Below, in pieces: positions 1 through 8,314 of a DNA stretch of 64,000 nt. Origin of the DNA: Arthrobacter sp. AZCC_0090 (GTDB lineage Bacteria; Actinomycetota; Actinomycetes; Actinomycetales; Micrococcaceae); the NCBI RefSeq assembly GCF_014207375.1, contig NZ_JACHEE010000003.1, forward strand, positions 186,001 through 250,000, written 5' to 3'. The position numbers and the translations under genes were made by a program. Every line of letters begins with the position of its first letter. Position 1 is the first letter of the stretch. The notes beneath the pieces were generated by a model. That model was given only the letters and a program-made list of their open reading frames with translations, had not been told where the DNA came from and searched no databases.

Positions 1-241
1 GCCTAAGCAGTAAGACAGTCCGTCAGCCCGAGGTTGCTATTGCCCCGGATCCTGGCGTCATTTAGATAGCCACTGCTGTTTGCCTTCGTCATCGAGGCAA
101 ACGGGACTCTTAGATGACTGGGCCCGGATCAGCTACTTGTTCGCAGGATAGCTGGGGCCGAGAAAATCCGACGCGAACTGCGCCCGGAGAAGCCCTGACA
201 ACACGACATCGGACGGGGGTTCAATTCCCCCCATCTCCACC
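1..241 (+). ncRNA. ssrA: transfer-messenger RNA, 3' part
   Basis: This is the 3' part of tmRNA, which rescues stalled ribosomes and tags their nascent peptides for proteolysis. The window opens on GCC TAA, which reads as the last Ala codon and stop of the tag peptide frame, so the 5' half lies outside the window. At the 3' end the T arm is visible as a GGGGG stem at 215-219, the loop TTCAATT, and a CCCCC stem from 227. It is followed by the acceptor strand CATCTCC and the A discriminator at 239. The sequence after that is CCC, so the terminal CCA is not fully encoded. The pseudoknot-rich middle fits the family but I did not fold it. Confidence 0.93.
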
Positions 242-289
242 CTTGTGATGAGTCGAGACATCCTTCACGGATGAGTCGGGTCATCGGTT

Positions 290-324
290 ACACCCCGGTC
301 TTCGGACCGGGGTGTTTTTCTTTG
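290..324 (+). terminator. Rho-independent terminator of ssrA
   Basis: An 11-bp perfect stem (ACACCCCGGTC / GACCGGGGTGT) with a TTCG tetraloop at 301-304 is followed by a T-rich run at 315-323. It lies about 50 nt after tmRNA and is a textbook intrinsic terminator. Confidence 0.92.
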
Positions 325-369
325 TCTGGCCTGGTAGTCGCGCCGACTCGCTGCCTGTTTTCGGTGGTC

Positions 370-609
370 TCAGGATTCCGGATGCTGAGGCCCCGGTTCG
401 TCGCCCACCTCGTCGATGTCCTGGGGGTTTCCAGTGTCCTGGTCGCGATCTTTGGCAGCGCGTTTGCGATCGGTCAGCGCCTGTCGCTGGCGTCCAAAGA
501 CCATCACGGCCGCTACTACGGCTGCTCCAACAAGCACCATCACGACCCAGATCCATTGTTGCCCGTCCAAGTTCGCCCCCAATCCCAGCACCTCGGTTAA
601 GCCCGGCAT
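370..609 (-). CDS. small single-pass membrane protein (79 aa)
   Basis: I do not recognise a named family. The predicted protein has one hydrophobic helix at about residues 19-38 (WIWVVMVLVGAAVVAAVMVF), followed by a strongly charged tail rich in R, K, D and E. That layout is common for small actinobacterial membrane proteins. The reading frame keeps a reasonable GC-rich third position. No good Shine-Dalgarno sequence precedes the ATG. It sits alone between tmRNA and the catabolic operon, so context adds nothing about function. It could be a spurious frame. Confidence 0.45.
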   Translation of the reverse strand: MPGLTEVLGLGANLDGQQWIWVVMVLVGAAVVAAVMVFGRQRQALTDRKRAAKDRDQDTGNPQDIDEVGDEPGPQHPES

Positions 610-1082
610 TGCTACGAAAGGCCCGTGCCCCGGCGGCCTAGTCCGGGAGGCGGACCGAGTACGGAGTCAGTCCTTGTGCCTACTTAGTCGATGCACCGAT
701 CGTGGTTCTTGAACAGTGGGCAGTCCATCCACCCATCCACCTTGTATTTGTCCTTGAATGTGGGCGCTAGCAAGCTGGGTCAGAATCAGCCTCAACGTCA
801 TCATGATTTGCCCCAATTCCTGATGGTTGCGGATGCCGCTTTACGCTCTGGGCCCATCCGCAGTCTGGACTCAGTCACGAAAATCATGCCCGTCCGTCTT
901 GGCATGGACGCTAGGGGCCAGAGTAGAAGTGTGGATAGCTGCTGTCGCGAGTGGTCAATACTTGTTTTTGGGATTTCCTACGCGTCACCCGTAGCGACGC
1001 CGCCGTCGCGGTGGTTAACCAGTTGTGCGTTGCGAAGCCGCCCGGCTGGTGCTCAATTCCGAGAACGCCCGAAGGCGGTATG
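610..1082. other. intergenic stretch without a supported gene
   Basis: About 470 bases in which I see no convincing gene, tRNA or terminator. Short frames here have poor composition and no ribosome binding sites. The acyl-CoA ligase gene ends at 1083 without an obvious intrinsic terminator. Only a 4-bp CGCC/GGCG hairpin lies nearby, at 1070-1081. Confidence 0.6.
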
Positions 1083-2651
1083 TCAGGAAACGGTGCTCCG
1101 GCGGAGTTCGCTCTTGCGGATCTTTCCGCTGGCCGTTCGCGGCATGTCGTCGACGAACACCACAGTCTTCGGGATCTTGTAGCGCGCCAGTTTGCCGGCT
1201 AGGTGTTCTTTGAGTTCGTCCTCTGTCAATAAGGCTCCTTCGCGGAGGACCACCACGGCGCGCGGCACCTCTCCCCACTTCTCATCCGGCACGCCGATGA
1301 CTGCCACGCTGCCCACGGCGTCGAGTTCACTGATCGCTTGTTCCACCTCGGCGGGATAGATGTTCTCGCCGCCCGAGATGATCATGTCCTTGAGCCTGTC
1401 CGAAACGAAGACGAATCCGTCAGCGTCCTTATAACCCATGTCTCCGGACTTGAACCAGCCGCCGTCTTCATAAGATTCAGCCGTTGCCTCGGGCTGCCCC
1501 CAGTATTCGTGGATGACGTTGGGGCCTTTGATCTGGATTTCCCCGACTGTGCCCTGCCCGGCAATCCCCCCTGCGACGTCGGCGATCCGGACGTCGCTGA
1601 AGAAGTGCGGGAGCCCCGACGAACCCGCCTTGTCCCGGGACCTGGCGGCGGGCAACGTGGTGGCGCCCGGCGCCGTCTCGGTCATTCCGTAGCCCTTAGA
1701 GAAGCGCAGTCCGCGTGCCTCGTACGCTTCCAGGACGCGCATCGGAACTGCCGATCCGCCGCAGGTCAGCTTGTTGAGAGAGCTAAGGTCCGACGTCGGC
1801 CAGGCCGGATGCTCGCAGAGCATCTGGTAGGTGGTGGGCACTCCGCTGATCGTGGTGACGTGGTGCTGCTCGATGAGTTCCAGGGTGTGTTGGGGATCGA
1901 ACCTGGATTCCAGGACGACGGTTCCGCCTTTGAGGAGCGTAGGCAACACTCCCATATCGAGCGAGGCGACGTGGAACATCGGCGAGATCATCAGGGCCAC
2001 GTCGGCGGAGGAGAAATCGAAGTCGACGATCACGTTGATGCAGTTCCACGTAATGTTGCCGTGGGTCAGCAGCGCCCCCTTCGGTCGACCGGTCGTGCCG
2101 GAGGTGTAGAGGATCATGGCCCCGTCGTCGAGCCCTACTTCTTCGTCCAGATGCTGCGGCGCCCCCGAGGCGACGACGTCCTCATAGTCTTCCGCCGCCG
2201 TCGTGCTCCCACGTCCGCTGTCGCCGGAAGCGGCGGTACCCTCGCCCGGGAAGGAGTCGCCGACGACGACGCGCCGGCTCACGCAGGTGCCTTCCGCGCC
2301 GCTGGCCGCAAGGCCGTTGAGGCTCGCCGAGTGGATCAGCGCAACGGCACCGCAGTCCGCAAGCTGGAAGGTGATTTCCGGCGGCGCCAATCGCGTGTTG
2401 AGGGGTACGAAGATCGCCCCGAGCTGCCCACAAGCAAAAAGCGTTTCCAGGAAGGCAGGATGGTTTTCACCGAGATAGGCCACCCTGTCGCCCTTGGCAA
2501 CACCCCCGGCTTTGAGGGCGTTGGCTAGCCTGTCCGATCGTTCCGCAAATTCCTCATAGCTGAGTTGGCGGTCTCCGGAGACCAGCGCAATCTTGCTGCC
2601 GGACTTCGGGCGGCGACGCTGCAGCCACGAACCGATGCCAAAATTCTCCAT
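1083..2651 (-). CDS. acyl-CoA ligase (AMP-dependent synthetase, fatty-acid/aromatic acid type)
   Basis: This 522-aa ANL-superfamily ligase activates a carboxylic acid with ATP and couples it to CoA. The P-loop-like A3 motif LYTSGTTGRPKG lies at about residues 181-192, GYGMTETAPG forms the A5 region, SGDMGYKDADGF the A7 region, and the C-terminal swivelling domain contains the A10 lysine in PRTASGKIRKSEL. Length is normal for FadD-like enzymes. It is the last gene of a six-gene minus-strand operon with a beta-oxidation set and a carboxylate transporter, so it should perform the first committed step on the imported acid. AAGAAAGGA precedes the ATG. The substrate cannot be read from sequence; a medium-chain, branched, alicyclic or aromatic acid is possible. 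Confidence 0.9.
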   Translation of the reverse strand: MENFGIGSWLQRRRPKSGSKIALVSGDRQLSYEEFAERSDRLANALKAGGVAKGDRVAYLGENHPAFLETLFACGQLGAIFVPLNTRLAPPEITFQLADCGAVALIHSASLNGLAASGAEGTCVSRRVVVGDSFPGEGTAASGDSGRGSTTAAEDYEDVVASGAPQHLDEEVGLDDGAMILYTSGTTGRPKGALLTHGNITWNCINVIVDFDFSSADVALMISPMFHVASLDMGVLPTLLKGGTVVLESRFDPQHTLELIEQHHVTTISGVPTTYQMLCEHPAWPTSDLSSLNKLTCGGSAVPMRVLEAYEARGLRFSKGYGMTETAPGATTLPAARSRDKAGSSGLPHFFSDVRIADVAGGIAGQGTVGEIQIKGPNVIHEYWGQPEATAESYEDGGWFKSGDMGYKDADGFVFVSDRLKDMIISGGENIYPAEVEQAISELDAVGSVAVIGVPDEKWGEVPRAVVVLREGALLTEDELKEHLAGKLARYKIPKTVVFVDDMPRTASGKIRKSELRRSTVS

Positions 2652-2691
2652 GACGGTCCTTTCTTATTCCCAAGCTAGACCTTTCCCGGCC

Positions 2692-4038
2692 TCACGGCCG
2701 GAGGGCCTGCAAATCGTTGTTCTTCGATTCCCGGGTCAACAGGATGAAGATGATGGAGACCACGGACATCGCAGCCAGATAAAAGACCACCGAGCCCGTA
2801 TTCTGGCCCGAGTCCTTGAAGATCTGGGCCACGATCCCCGGCGTGAATCCCGCACCGAGGAGCGTGGCGAGCTGGTAACCGAGCGAGGCTCCCGTATAGC
2901 GGGAGGTGGTGCCGAACTGCTCGGACACGAATGCCGCCAGCGGCCCGAAAAGGGTTGAGTGGATCATCAGGCCCACGGTGAAAGCGATGAATATCAGGAA
3001 GACGTTGTTCGAGGACAACAGCTGGAACATCGGAACCAGATAAGCGATGAAGAGCACGAGTCCGCCGATCATTACCGGCCTCCGGCCCAGCTTGTCCGAG
3101 AGCCTGCCGCCAAGGATCACGAAGGCTATGGAAATGAAAGAAGCACCGGCGAAGGCGTACAGCACTCCTTGGCGGTCGGCGCCCTTGGAGACGGCGAAGG
3201 TGACCGCGAACGTTGCCAGCACCACTTGGAGGGCAAAGCCGGCGGCCCCGGCCAGCATGGTGAAGATGAGGGTCTTGGGCCGGCGCAGCACCTGAAGGAT
3301 CGGGATGACGGGCCTCGCGGCGCGGTTGTCCGCGTTCCGAGCCGCCCGTTCCTGTTCGATGGCGGCTTTGAAGATCGGGCTCTCCGAAACCTTGAGACGG
3401 ACGAACATGCCCACTGCCAGCAAGGCGAACGAGAGCAGGAAGGGAACGCGCCAGCCCCAGGCAAGGAACTGGGAGTTTGGCAGGGCCGAAAAGACGCCCA
3501 TGATGAGGGTTCCCAGCACGGCGCCCGACGGGGCTCCGGCATTCACGAACGAGGCCGCGAAGCCGCGCTTCCCAGACTCGGAATGCTCCAACGCCATCAA
3601 GGCGGCTCCACCCCACTCACCGCCCACGGCAATCCCTTGGAATACCCGGAGCACAACAAGTAAGACGGCACCCCACGGTCCGGCCACCGAGGCATCAGGG
3701 ACCAACCCGATCAGCGCAGATGCCAGGCCCATGACTAGCATGGAGACGATGAGCATGCCCTTTCGTCCCAGCTTGTCGCCGAAGTGCCCGAAGATGACGC
3801 CACCCAACGGACGGGCCACGTATCCTGCGGCAAAGGTTCCATAGGCTGCCACCACTCCCACCCAGTCGTCCATTCCCGAGAAGAAGACCTTCGGGAAGAC
3901 CACGGCTGCGGCTGTGGCATAGAGCAGGAAGTCGTAGTACTCGATGGTGCTGCCCAGGTAGCTGGAAGCAATGACGGTGCGTGCTTCCTTGCGCCGCGTG
4001 GCCGCGTCCATGGATTGAAGCTGCGATATTTGGGACAT
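2692..4038 (-). CDS. MFS transporter, metabolite:H+ symporter (MHS) family
   Basis: A 448-aa integral membrane protein with about 12 hydrophobic segments. It has the MHS hallmarks: an N-terminal SSYLGSTIEYYDFLLY segment, GHFGDKLGRKGML in loop 2-3 (MFS motif A), and VGGEWGGAALMALEH in the fifth helix region, as in ShiA, KgtP and ProP relatives. Such proteins import small carboxylates or related solutes with protons. The gene lies between the hydratase (46 nt upstream) and the ligase (40 nt downstream) of the same operon. The likely role is therefore uptake of the acid degraded by the operon. AAGGAAC precedes the ATG. The substrate is unknown. Confidence 0.88.
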   Translation of the reverse strand: MSQISQLQSMDAATRRKEARTVIASSYLGSTIEYYDFLLYATAAAVVFPKVFFSGMDDWVGVVAAYGTFAAGYVARPLGGVIFGHFGDKLGRKGMLIVSMLVMGLASALIGLVPDASVAGPWGAVLLVVLRVFQGIAVGGEWGGAALMALEHSESGKRGFAASFVNAGAPSGAVLGTLIMGVFSALPNSQFLAWGWRVPFLLSFALLAVGMFVRLKVSESPIFKAAIEQERAARNADNRAARPVIPILQVLRRPKTLIFTMLAGAAGFALQVVLATFAVTFAVSKGADRQGVLYAFAGASFISIAFVILGGRLSDKLGRRPVMIGGLVLFIAYLVPMFQLLSSNNVFLIFIAFTVGLMIHSTLFGPLAAFVSEQFGTTSRYTGASLGYQLATLLGAGFTPGIVAQIFKDSGQNTGSVVFYLAAMSVVSIIFILLTRESKNNDLQALRP

Positions 4039-4083
4039 CGTTGTTCCTTAAGGCAGAGGGGTGGGGGCGTTAGAAGTAGCGGG

Positions 4084-4548
4084 CTACTTGTAGAAGCGGG
4101 CGAGGAATTCGGCCACGACTGCCGGGCGTTCCTGGCCTTCGATTTCGATAGTGTTGGCCACCTTGATCTGGGCGCCGCCCTTGACTTCGGAGACTTCCGC
4201 GATGGTGGCTTGCATACGGATGCGCGCGCCCACTTTGACCGGGGACGTGAAGCGGACCTTGTCCAAGCCGTAGTTCACTTTGGTGGTGACACCTTCGACG
4301 TCGAACAGCTCGCCCCAGAACGGGATGATGAGCGAGAGCGTGAGGAAGCCGTGGGCGATCGGGGCGCCGAACGGGCCGTCCTTGGCGCGTTCCGGATCGA
4401 CATGGATCCAATGGATCCACTGGTCATCCCCGGTGGCGTCCGCGAACTTGTTGATTTGTTCCTGGGTGATTTCGCGGTATTCGGTGACACCGAGATCGGT
4501 TCCGGCAAGGGTGAGCAGTTTGTCGAAGTCGACGACGAGATTGGGCAT
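4084..4548 (-). CDS. MaoC-like (R)-specific enoyl-CoA hydratase
   Basis: This 154-aa protein has the single hot-dog fold of MaoC/NodN-type dehydratases, which hydrate trans-2-enoyl-CoA to (R)-3-hydroxyacyl-CoA. The active-site region reads TGDDQWIHWIHVDPERA, with D41 and H46 at the expected D-x4-H spacing, followed by GPFGAPIAHGFLTLSL. In family members I know the segment is QWIHVD; here WIH occurs twice because of a perfect 9-bp tandem duplication (4402-4419). The extra three residues sit directly after the catalytic His and could disturb the site. AGGAGG precedes the ATG. The gene lies 104 nt after the acyl-CoA dehydrogenase, in the same operon. Confidence 0.88.
   Translation of the reverse strand: MPNLVVDFDKLLTLAGTDLGVTEYREITQEQINKFADATGDDQWIHWIHVDPERAKDGPFGAPIAHGFLTLSLIIPFWGELFDVEGVTTKVNYGLDKVRFTSPVKVGARIRMQATIAEVSEVKGGAQIKVANTIEIEGQERPAVVAEFLARFYK
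4402..4419. repeat. perfect 9-bp tandem duplication in the hydratase gene
   Basis: ATGGATCCA occurs twice back to back on the plus strand. In the minus-strand gene this gives an in-frame repeat of Trp-Ile-His in the active-site segment. Confidence 0.95.
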
Positions 4549-4652
4549 TGTTGCCTCCTGTGGTGGTTAGGTTGTGGAAGAAGTACGACGGCGTGACTCG
4601 CTTTTGCGGGGGCGGCCTGCCATCGCGCCGTGCTGGCGGATTTCGAGCGCAA

Positions 4653-5876
4653 CTAGCGCGCGAAAGCGCTCTCGCCCGTAAGTGCGCGCCCAACGATCAG
4701 GGCGTTGATTTCGTGTGTTCCTTCGTAGGAGTAGACGGCTTCGGCGTCGGCGTGGAACCGGGCAACATCACTCTCGAGCGTGATTCCATTGCCGCCTGCC
4801 AGCTCGCGCGCCAGGGCGACTGTTTCCCGCATAGCCAGGCAGCTTTGCATCTTGGCGAGCGCGGAGTCCTGGTCGCGGTAGATCCCGCGGGCCTGCTGTT
4901 CGGTCAGCCTGACCACGAGGGACAAGCTTGCCGTGAGGTTGCCAAGCATGCGGGCCAGCTTCTCCTGCACCAGCTGGAAAGAACCCAGCGGGCGGCCGAA
5001 CTGCCGGCGCTCGCGGACGTAGCGGAGGCCTGCTTCGAAGGCGCCGGCCTGGATGCCGGTGGCGATCCAAGCTACATCGGAGCGCATCGCGCGGAGCATC
5101 GCCGCCACATCCTTGAAGGAATTCACGCCGTGCAGGCGCATGGATTCAGGGACACGGACGCCGTCGAGCGTGATGTGGGCATTCTGCATCATCCGCAACG
5201 AGGTCTTCCGGTGGATCTTCTCCAGCGTCACCCCGGCGGCCTCGCGGTCCACGAGGAACGCTTTGACTTGACCGTCCGCGACATCCCGGGCGAACACTGC
5301 CAGGACATCCGCCGTCGAAGCGCCCCCGATCCAACGTTTGGCACCATTGAGGATCCAGTTGTCGCCGTCGCGGCGAGCAGTTGTAGAGAGTCCGCCGGCA
5401 ATGTCCGAGCCGGATTCCGGTTCCGTCAGGGAGAAGACGCCCTTGAGCGAGAAGTCGACAACCCGTGGCATCCACTCGGCCTGCTGTTCCGCCGAGGCGC
5501 CCACGCGGATCGCGGTGCGGAAGAGGCCGGCTTGTGCCGTGTACCACGTGGCCAGCGAAGCATCCGTGCGGGCGAGTTCGAAGATCCTGAAGCCCTGGTA
5601 GATTCCGCGGGCCGGACTGCGCTCTGGCCCCGGGCCCGTGAGTTCGGCCGGTTCCATCAGGTCCAGATCGATGAGTGGCCGGGCCAACTGGGCAGGGAAC
5701 TCGCCCCGTTCCCAGTAGTCGGCCAACAATGGCTTCGCTTCACGGTCCAGGAAGTCGCGCAAGCGGCCCAGGACCCGGCGCTCGTCCTCGGTGAGGAGGG
5801 ACTCGGCGTCGTAATAGTCGCAGACGCCGTAGAGGCGCTCCGCCGCCGCTGGCTCCACACGGATCTCCAAGCTCAT
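4653..5876 (-). CDS. acyl-CoA dehydrogenase, glutaryl-CoA dehydrogenase-like
   Basis: A 407-aa flavoprotein that introduces the alpha,beta double bond into an acyl-CoA. It shows FSLTEPESGSDIAGG and WILNGAKRWIGG (FAD and substrate contacts) in the middle domain. The C-terminal domain has RQFGRPLGSFQLVQEKLARM and the catalytic-Glu segment YSYEGTHEINALIVGRALTG, which resembles the glutaryl-CoA dehydrogenase clade. I chose the ATG at 5876 because it follows the amidohydrolase stop by one base (TGA-G-ATG); the open frame extends further upstream but overlaps that gene. No separate ribosome binding site is visible, so translation is probably coupled. Whether it also decarboxylates, as true glutaryl-CoA dehydrogenases do, is not decidable here. 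Confidence 0.9.
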   Translation of the reverse strand: MSLEIRVEPAAAERLYGVCDYYDAESLLTEDERRVLGRLRDFLDREAKPLLADYWERGEFPAQLARPLIDLDLMEPAELTGPGPERSPARGIYQGFRIFELARTDASLATWYTAQAGLFRTAIRVGASAEQQAEWMPRVVDFSLKGVFSLTEPESGSDIAGGLSTTARRDGDNWILNGAKRWIGGASTADVLAVFARDVADGQVKAFLVDREAAGVTLEKIHRKTSLRMMQNAHITLDGVRVPESMRLHGVNSFKDVAAMLRAMRSDVAWIATGIQAGAFEAGLRYVRERRQFGRPLGSFQLVQEKLARMLGNLTASLSLVVRLTEQQARGIYRDQDSALAKMQSCLAMRETVALARELAGGNGITLESDVARFHADAEAVYSYEGTHEINALIVGRALTGESAFAR

Positions 5877-5877
5877 C

Positions 5878-6774
5878 TCAGCCGCCCAGCCCGAGCAGGC
5901 GCACCGCGTTGTCCTTGAGGATCTTGGGCCTGACCTCGTCCTTGAGCGGGAGGTCGGCGAAAGCGGCCAGCCATTTCTGCGGGGTGATGAGGGGGAAGTC
6001 CGTGCCGAACAGGACCTTGTCCTGCAGTACCGAGTTGGACATGCGCACCAGTGACTCCGGGAAGTATTTCGGGGACCAGCCCGAGAGATCGATGAACACG
6101 TTGGACTTGTGCGTGGCGATCGAGTTGGCTTCATCCTGCCAGGGGACCGAGGGGTGGGCCATGATGATTTGAAGTCCGGGGAAGTCCGCGGCCACGGCGT
6201 CGAGCAGGAGCGGGTTGGAGTAGGCCAGCTTGATGCCGTAGCCGCCGGGAAGGCCGGCACCCATGCCGTTCTGGCCTGTGTGGAAAATCGCCGGGAGGCC
6301 CAGTTCCTGCAGGGTTTCCCAGAGCGGGTAGAACTGTTCGTTCGAGGGGTCGAAGCCCTGCAGGCTGGGGTGGAACTTGAAGCCGCGGGCACCGAGGTCG
6401 ATCGCCTGGTGCTTGGCACCCTGGATGGCCTCGGCCTCGGTGCGGGGATCCACGCTGCCGAACGGGATCAGGACATCGTTGTTCCTGGCGGCTCCCGCGA
6501 TCAGTTCGGGGATGCTGTTCGGTTCGTGCTTGAGCTGCGTACGGGCGTCCACAGTGAAGACGACGGCGGCCATGTTCAGTTCGCGGTACACCTCCGCGAT
6601 CCGGTCCAGCGAAGGCGTGCGGTCCTCGGCCCTGAAGTACTTGGCGGAAGCTTCCGTCAGGGCCGGTGGCAGGGATTCGTGGCCGTGGCCGTCCACTTCG
6701 AGGTGGACGTGCATGTCGATCGCGTCAAGTTTTGAGGCGTCGATGCCGAGCTCGTAGCGTTGGGGCGCGGCCAT
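5878..6774 (-). CDS. amidohydrolase-2 family metal-dependent hydrolase/decarboxylase
   Basis: A 298-aa TIM-barrel protein of the amidohydrolase_2 family (relatives of ACMSD and gamma-resorcylate decarboxylase). Metal-ligand motifs are in order: DMHVHLE near the N-terminus, GFKFHPS, AIFHTGQ, MAHPSVPW and LFGTDFPL with the terminal Asp. The start at 6774 is preferred because the SDR stop is one base upstream (TGA-C-ATG). An earlier ATG would overlap the SDR gene. Within a beta-oxidation operon such an enzyme could hydrolyse or decarboxylate a cyclic or beta-keto intermediate that ordinary thiolysis cannot handle; that is inference. No thiolase gene is present, which makes this the candidate for the final cleavage step. 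Confidence 0.85.
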   Translation of the reverse strand: MAAPQRYELGIDASKLDAIDMHVHLEVDGHGHESLPPALTEASAKYFRAEDRTPSLDRIAEVYRELNMAAVVFTVDARTQLKHEPNSIPELIAGAARNNDVLIPFGSVDPRTEAEAIQGAKHQAIDLGARGFKFHPSLQGFDPSNEQFYPLWETLQELGLPAIFHTGQNGMGAGLPGGYGIKLAYSNPLLLDAVAADFPGLQIIMAHPSVPWQDEANSIATHKSNVFIDLSGWSPKYFPESLVRMSNSVLQDKVLFGTDFPLITPQKWLAAFADLPLKDEVRPKILKDNAVRLLGLGG

Positions 6775-6775
6775 G

Positions 6776-7720
6776 TCAGCGGACCTGTGCCGCGGCGGCG
6801 GCTTCGGGCCGCAGATCCTCAGGCAGCGGCAGGAATTCCTCACCGACGCTCTGTAGCTTGTCGCCGAACAGCGTGCCGAAGTTCTCTACGAGGTCCTCGT
6901 AACCCCAGCCGCCCTCCCGGTATTCAGTCGCGGCGGCTTCAGGGTGGGTCCACAGCTGGAGGCGGTCTCCACCGGCGCCGATGGCCTGGCCGGTAATGCC
7001 GGCCGCTTCGTCAGAGGCGAGGAAGGCTATGAGCCCGGAAACGTCATCGGCTGTCCCAAAGCCGAGCTCGTGGCGGAAGAAGTGAGGCATGGCCTCGCCG
7101 CGCTCGTCCGCCTCTACTGCCTTTTGGAAGTAAGGGACGGTCTTGGTCATCGCCGTGGCGGCCACCGGGATCACCGCGTTGGCGGTGACGTCGGCCTTCT
7201 TCATTTCCAGCGCCCAGGTCCGGACCATGCCCACGATTCCGGCCTTCGCGGCGGCGTAGTTGCTCTGGCCGAAGTTGCCGCGTTGTCCGGTCGGGGAACC
7301 GATGGCGATGATGCGGCCAGCGATGCCGTTCTCCTTGAAGTAGCCGAATGCTTCGCGGGCGCAAGTAAAAGTGCCGCGGAGGTGGACGTTGATGACCAGG
7401 TCGAAGTCTTCGTCCGTCATCTTCAGCAGGCTCTTGTCCCGCAGGATGCCGGCATTGGTGACCAGGATGTCCAGACGGCCAAATTCTACGACCGCCGCTT
7501 CCACCAGCTGCTTCGCTGCTTCTGTGCTGCCCACGGGAGCGACAACGGCGAGTGCCCGGCCGCCGTCGGCCTCGATGGTCCGGACGGCTTCGCCGGCCAC
7601 CTCGGCGTCGACGTCGTTGATGACCACCGCCGCACCCTGACGGGCGAGTTCCCGGGCGTAAGCAAGCCCCAGGCCCCGACCGCTTCCGGTGACAATCGCT
7701 ACTTTTCCTGACAGGCTCAT
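6776..7720 (-). CDS. short-chain dehydrogenase, (3R)-hydroxyacyl-CoA dehydrogenase-like
   Basis: A 314-aa SDR expected to oxidise a 3-hydroxyacyl-CoA to the 3-keto form with NAD(P). The Rossmann motif TGSGRGLGLAYA is at about residues 9-20, NAGILRDKS follows, and the catalytic Tyr-Lys pair is in SNYAAAKAG. The NAGILRDKSLLKMTDEDF and GNFGQSNYAAAK segments match the 17-beta-HSD type 4 / multifunctional enzyme 2 dehydrogenase unit, which pairs naturally with MaoC (R)-hydratases like the one in this operon. The ATG at 7720 has AAAGGAG seven bases upstream; an earlier ATG at 7753 lacks one. It is the first gene of the operon, behind the MarR operator region. Confidence 0.9.
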   Translation of the reverse strand: MSLSGKVAIVTGSGRGLGLAYARELARQGAAVVINDVDAEVAGEAVRTIEADGGRALAVVAPVGSTEAAKQLVEAAVVEFGRLDILVTNAGILRDKSLLKMTDEDFDLVINVHLRGTFTCAREAFGYFKENGIAGRIIAIGSPTGQRGNFGQSNYAAAKAGIVGMVRTWALEMKKADVTANAVIPVAATAMTKTVPYFQKAVEADERGEAMPHFFRHELGFGTADDVSGLIAFLASDEAAGITGQAIGAGGDRLQLWTHPEAAATEYREGGWGYEDLVENFGTLFGDKLQSVGEEFLPLPEDLRPEAAAAAQVR

Positions 7721-7798
7721 CGCTGCTCCTTTGCTCGATCCCCGTGCATCCAAGCCCTGGGCGTGGGATGCTGTTCTGTATCCATGAAAATACGTATA

Positions 7799-7813
7799 GT
7801 TGAAAATGTCAAC
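7799..7813. promoter_or_regulatory. candidate MarR operator, divergent promoter region
   Basis: The inverted repeat GTTGA-AAATG-TCAAC lies between the divergent MarR gene and the catabolic operon. On the minus strand it contains TTGACA, a good -35 hexamer for the operon, so a bound regulator would block it. Short TTGA/TCAA dyads are typical for MarR-family sites. Binding is inferred. Confidence 0.55.
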
Positions 7814-7843
7814 GATTGATTTTGAAGATTATTGGAGTTTGTT

Positions 7844-8314
7844 ATGACGATCGAGGCGCAGGACGAGCAACAGGCTGCCACGAAGGACCGGCTGCTCGCC
7901 GCTCCTATCAGCCAGGACGCGGGTTTCCTCCTGGCAAAGCTCCATGCCGGCGGCTCGGTCCTGAATAACCGGGCGCTTGCTGAGTTCGACCTCAAGGAGA
8001 GGTCTTACTCGGTCCTGATCCTGGCCAACAGCGGCCTGGAGCCTACCCAGCGGGAATTGGCGGACTTCCTCAGCCTTGACCCCAGCCAGATCGTCGCCTT
8101 GGTGGACGAGCTTGAAAAGCGGAAGCTTGTGTCCAGGGCACCGGGCAAGCAGGACCGCCGGGCCAAGACGGTGACGGCTACGGCGAAAGGGACCCAGCTG
8201 CTCGCCCAAGCAGCCGTTGCTGCCCGCCGCGCGGAGTCCGAGGTGCTCGCGGCGCTCTCAGACGAAGAAGCCGCCCAGCTCAAGGTGTTGCTGCGCAAAG
8301 CGTTGTGGGGTTAG
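7844..8314 (+). CDS. MarR-family transcriptional regulator of the catabolic operon
   Basis: A 156-aa winged-helix regulator. The DNA-binding region runs from about residue 56 (PTQRELADFLSLDPSQIVALVDELEKRKLV) to the wing RAPGKQDRRAKTVTAT. It is flanked by helices for dimerisation. It is transcribed divergently from the six-gene catabolic operon with about 120 bp between, so it most likely represses both and responds to the substrate or its CoA ester. The ATG at 7844 has GGAG six bases upstream; a TTG four codons earlier is in frame but lacks a suitable site. The last five codons with the stop are repeated in tandem after the gene (see 8300-8343). Confidence 0.9.
   Translation: MTIEAQDEQQAATKDRLLAAPISQDAGFLLAKLHAGGSVLNNRALAEFDLKERSYSVLILANSGLEPTQRELADFLSLDPSQIVALVDELEKRKLVSRAPGKQDRRAKTVTATAKGTQLLAQAAVAARRAESEVLAALSDEEAAQLKVLLRKALWG

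Noticed and set aside
4084..4128. A stop-containing tandem repeat at the end of the MaoC gene (CTACAAGTAG / CTACTTCTAA)
   Set aside because: The two 14-base units match at only about eight positions, too weak to add to the gene-end repeat group.
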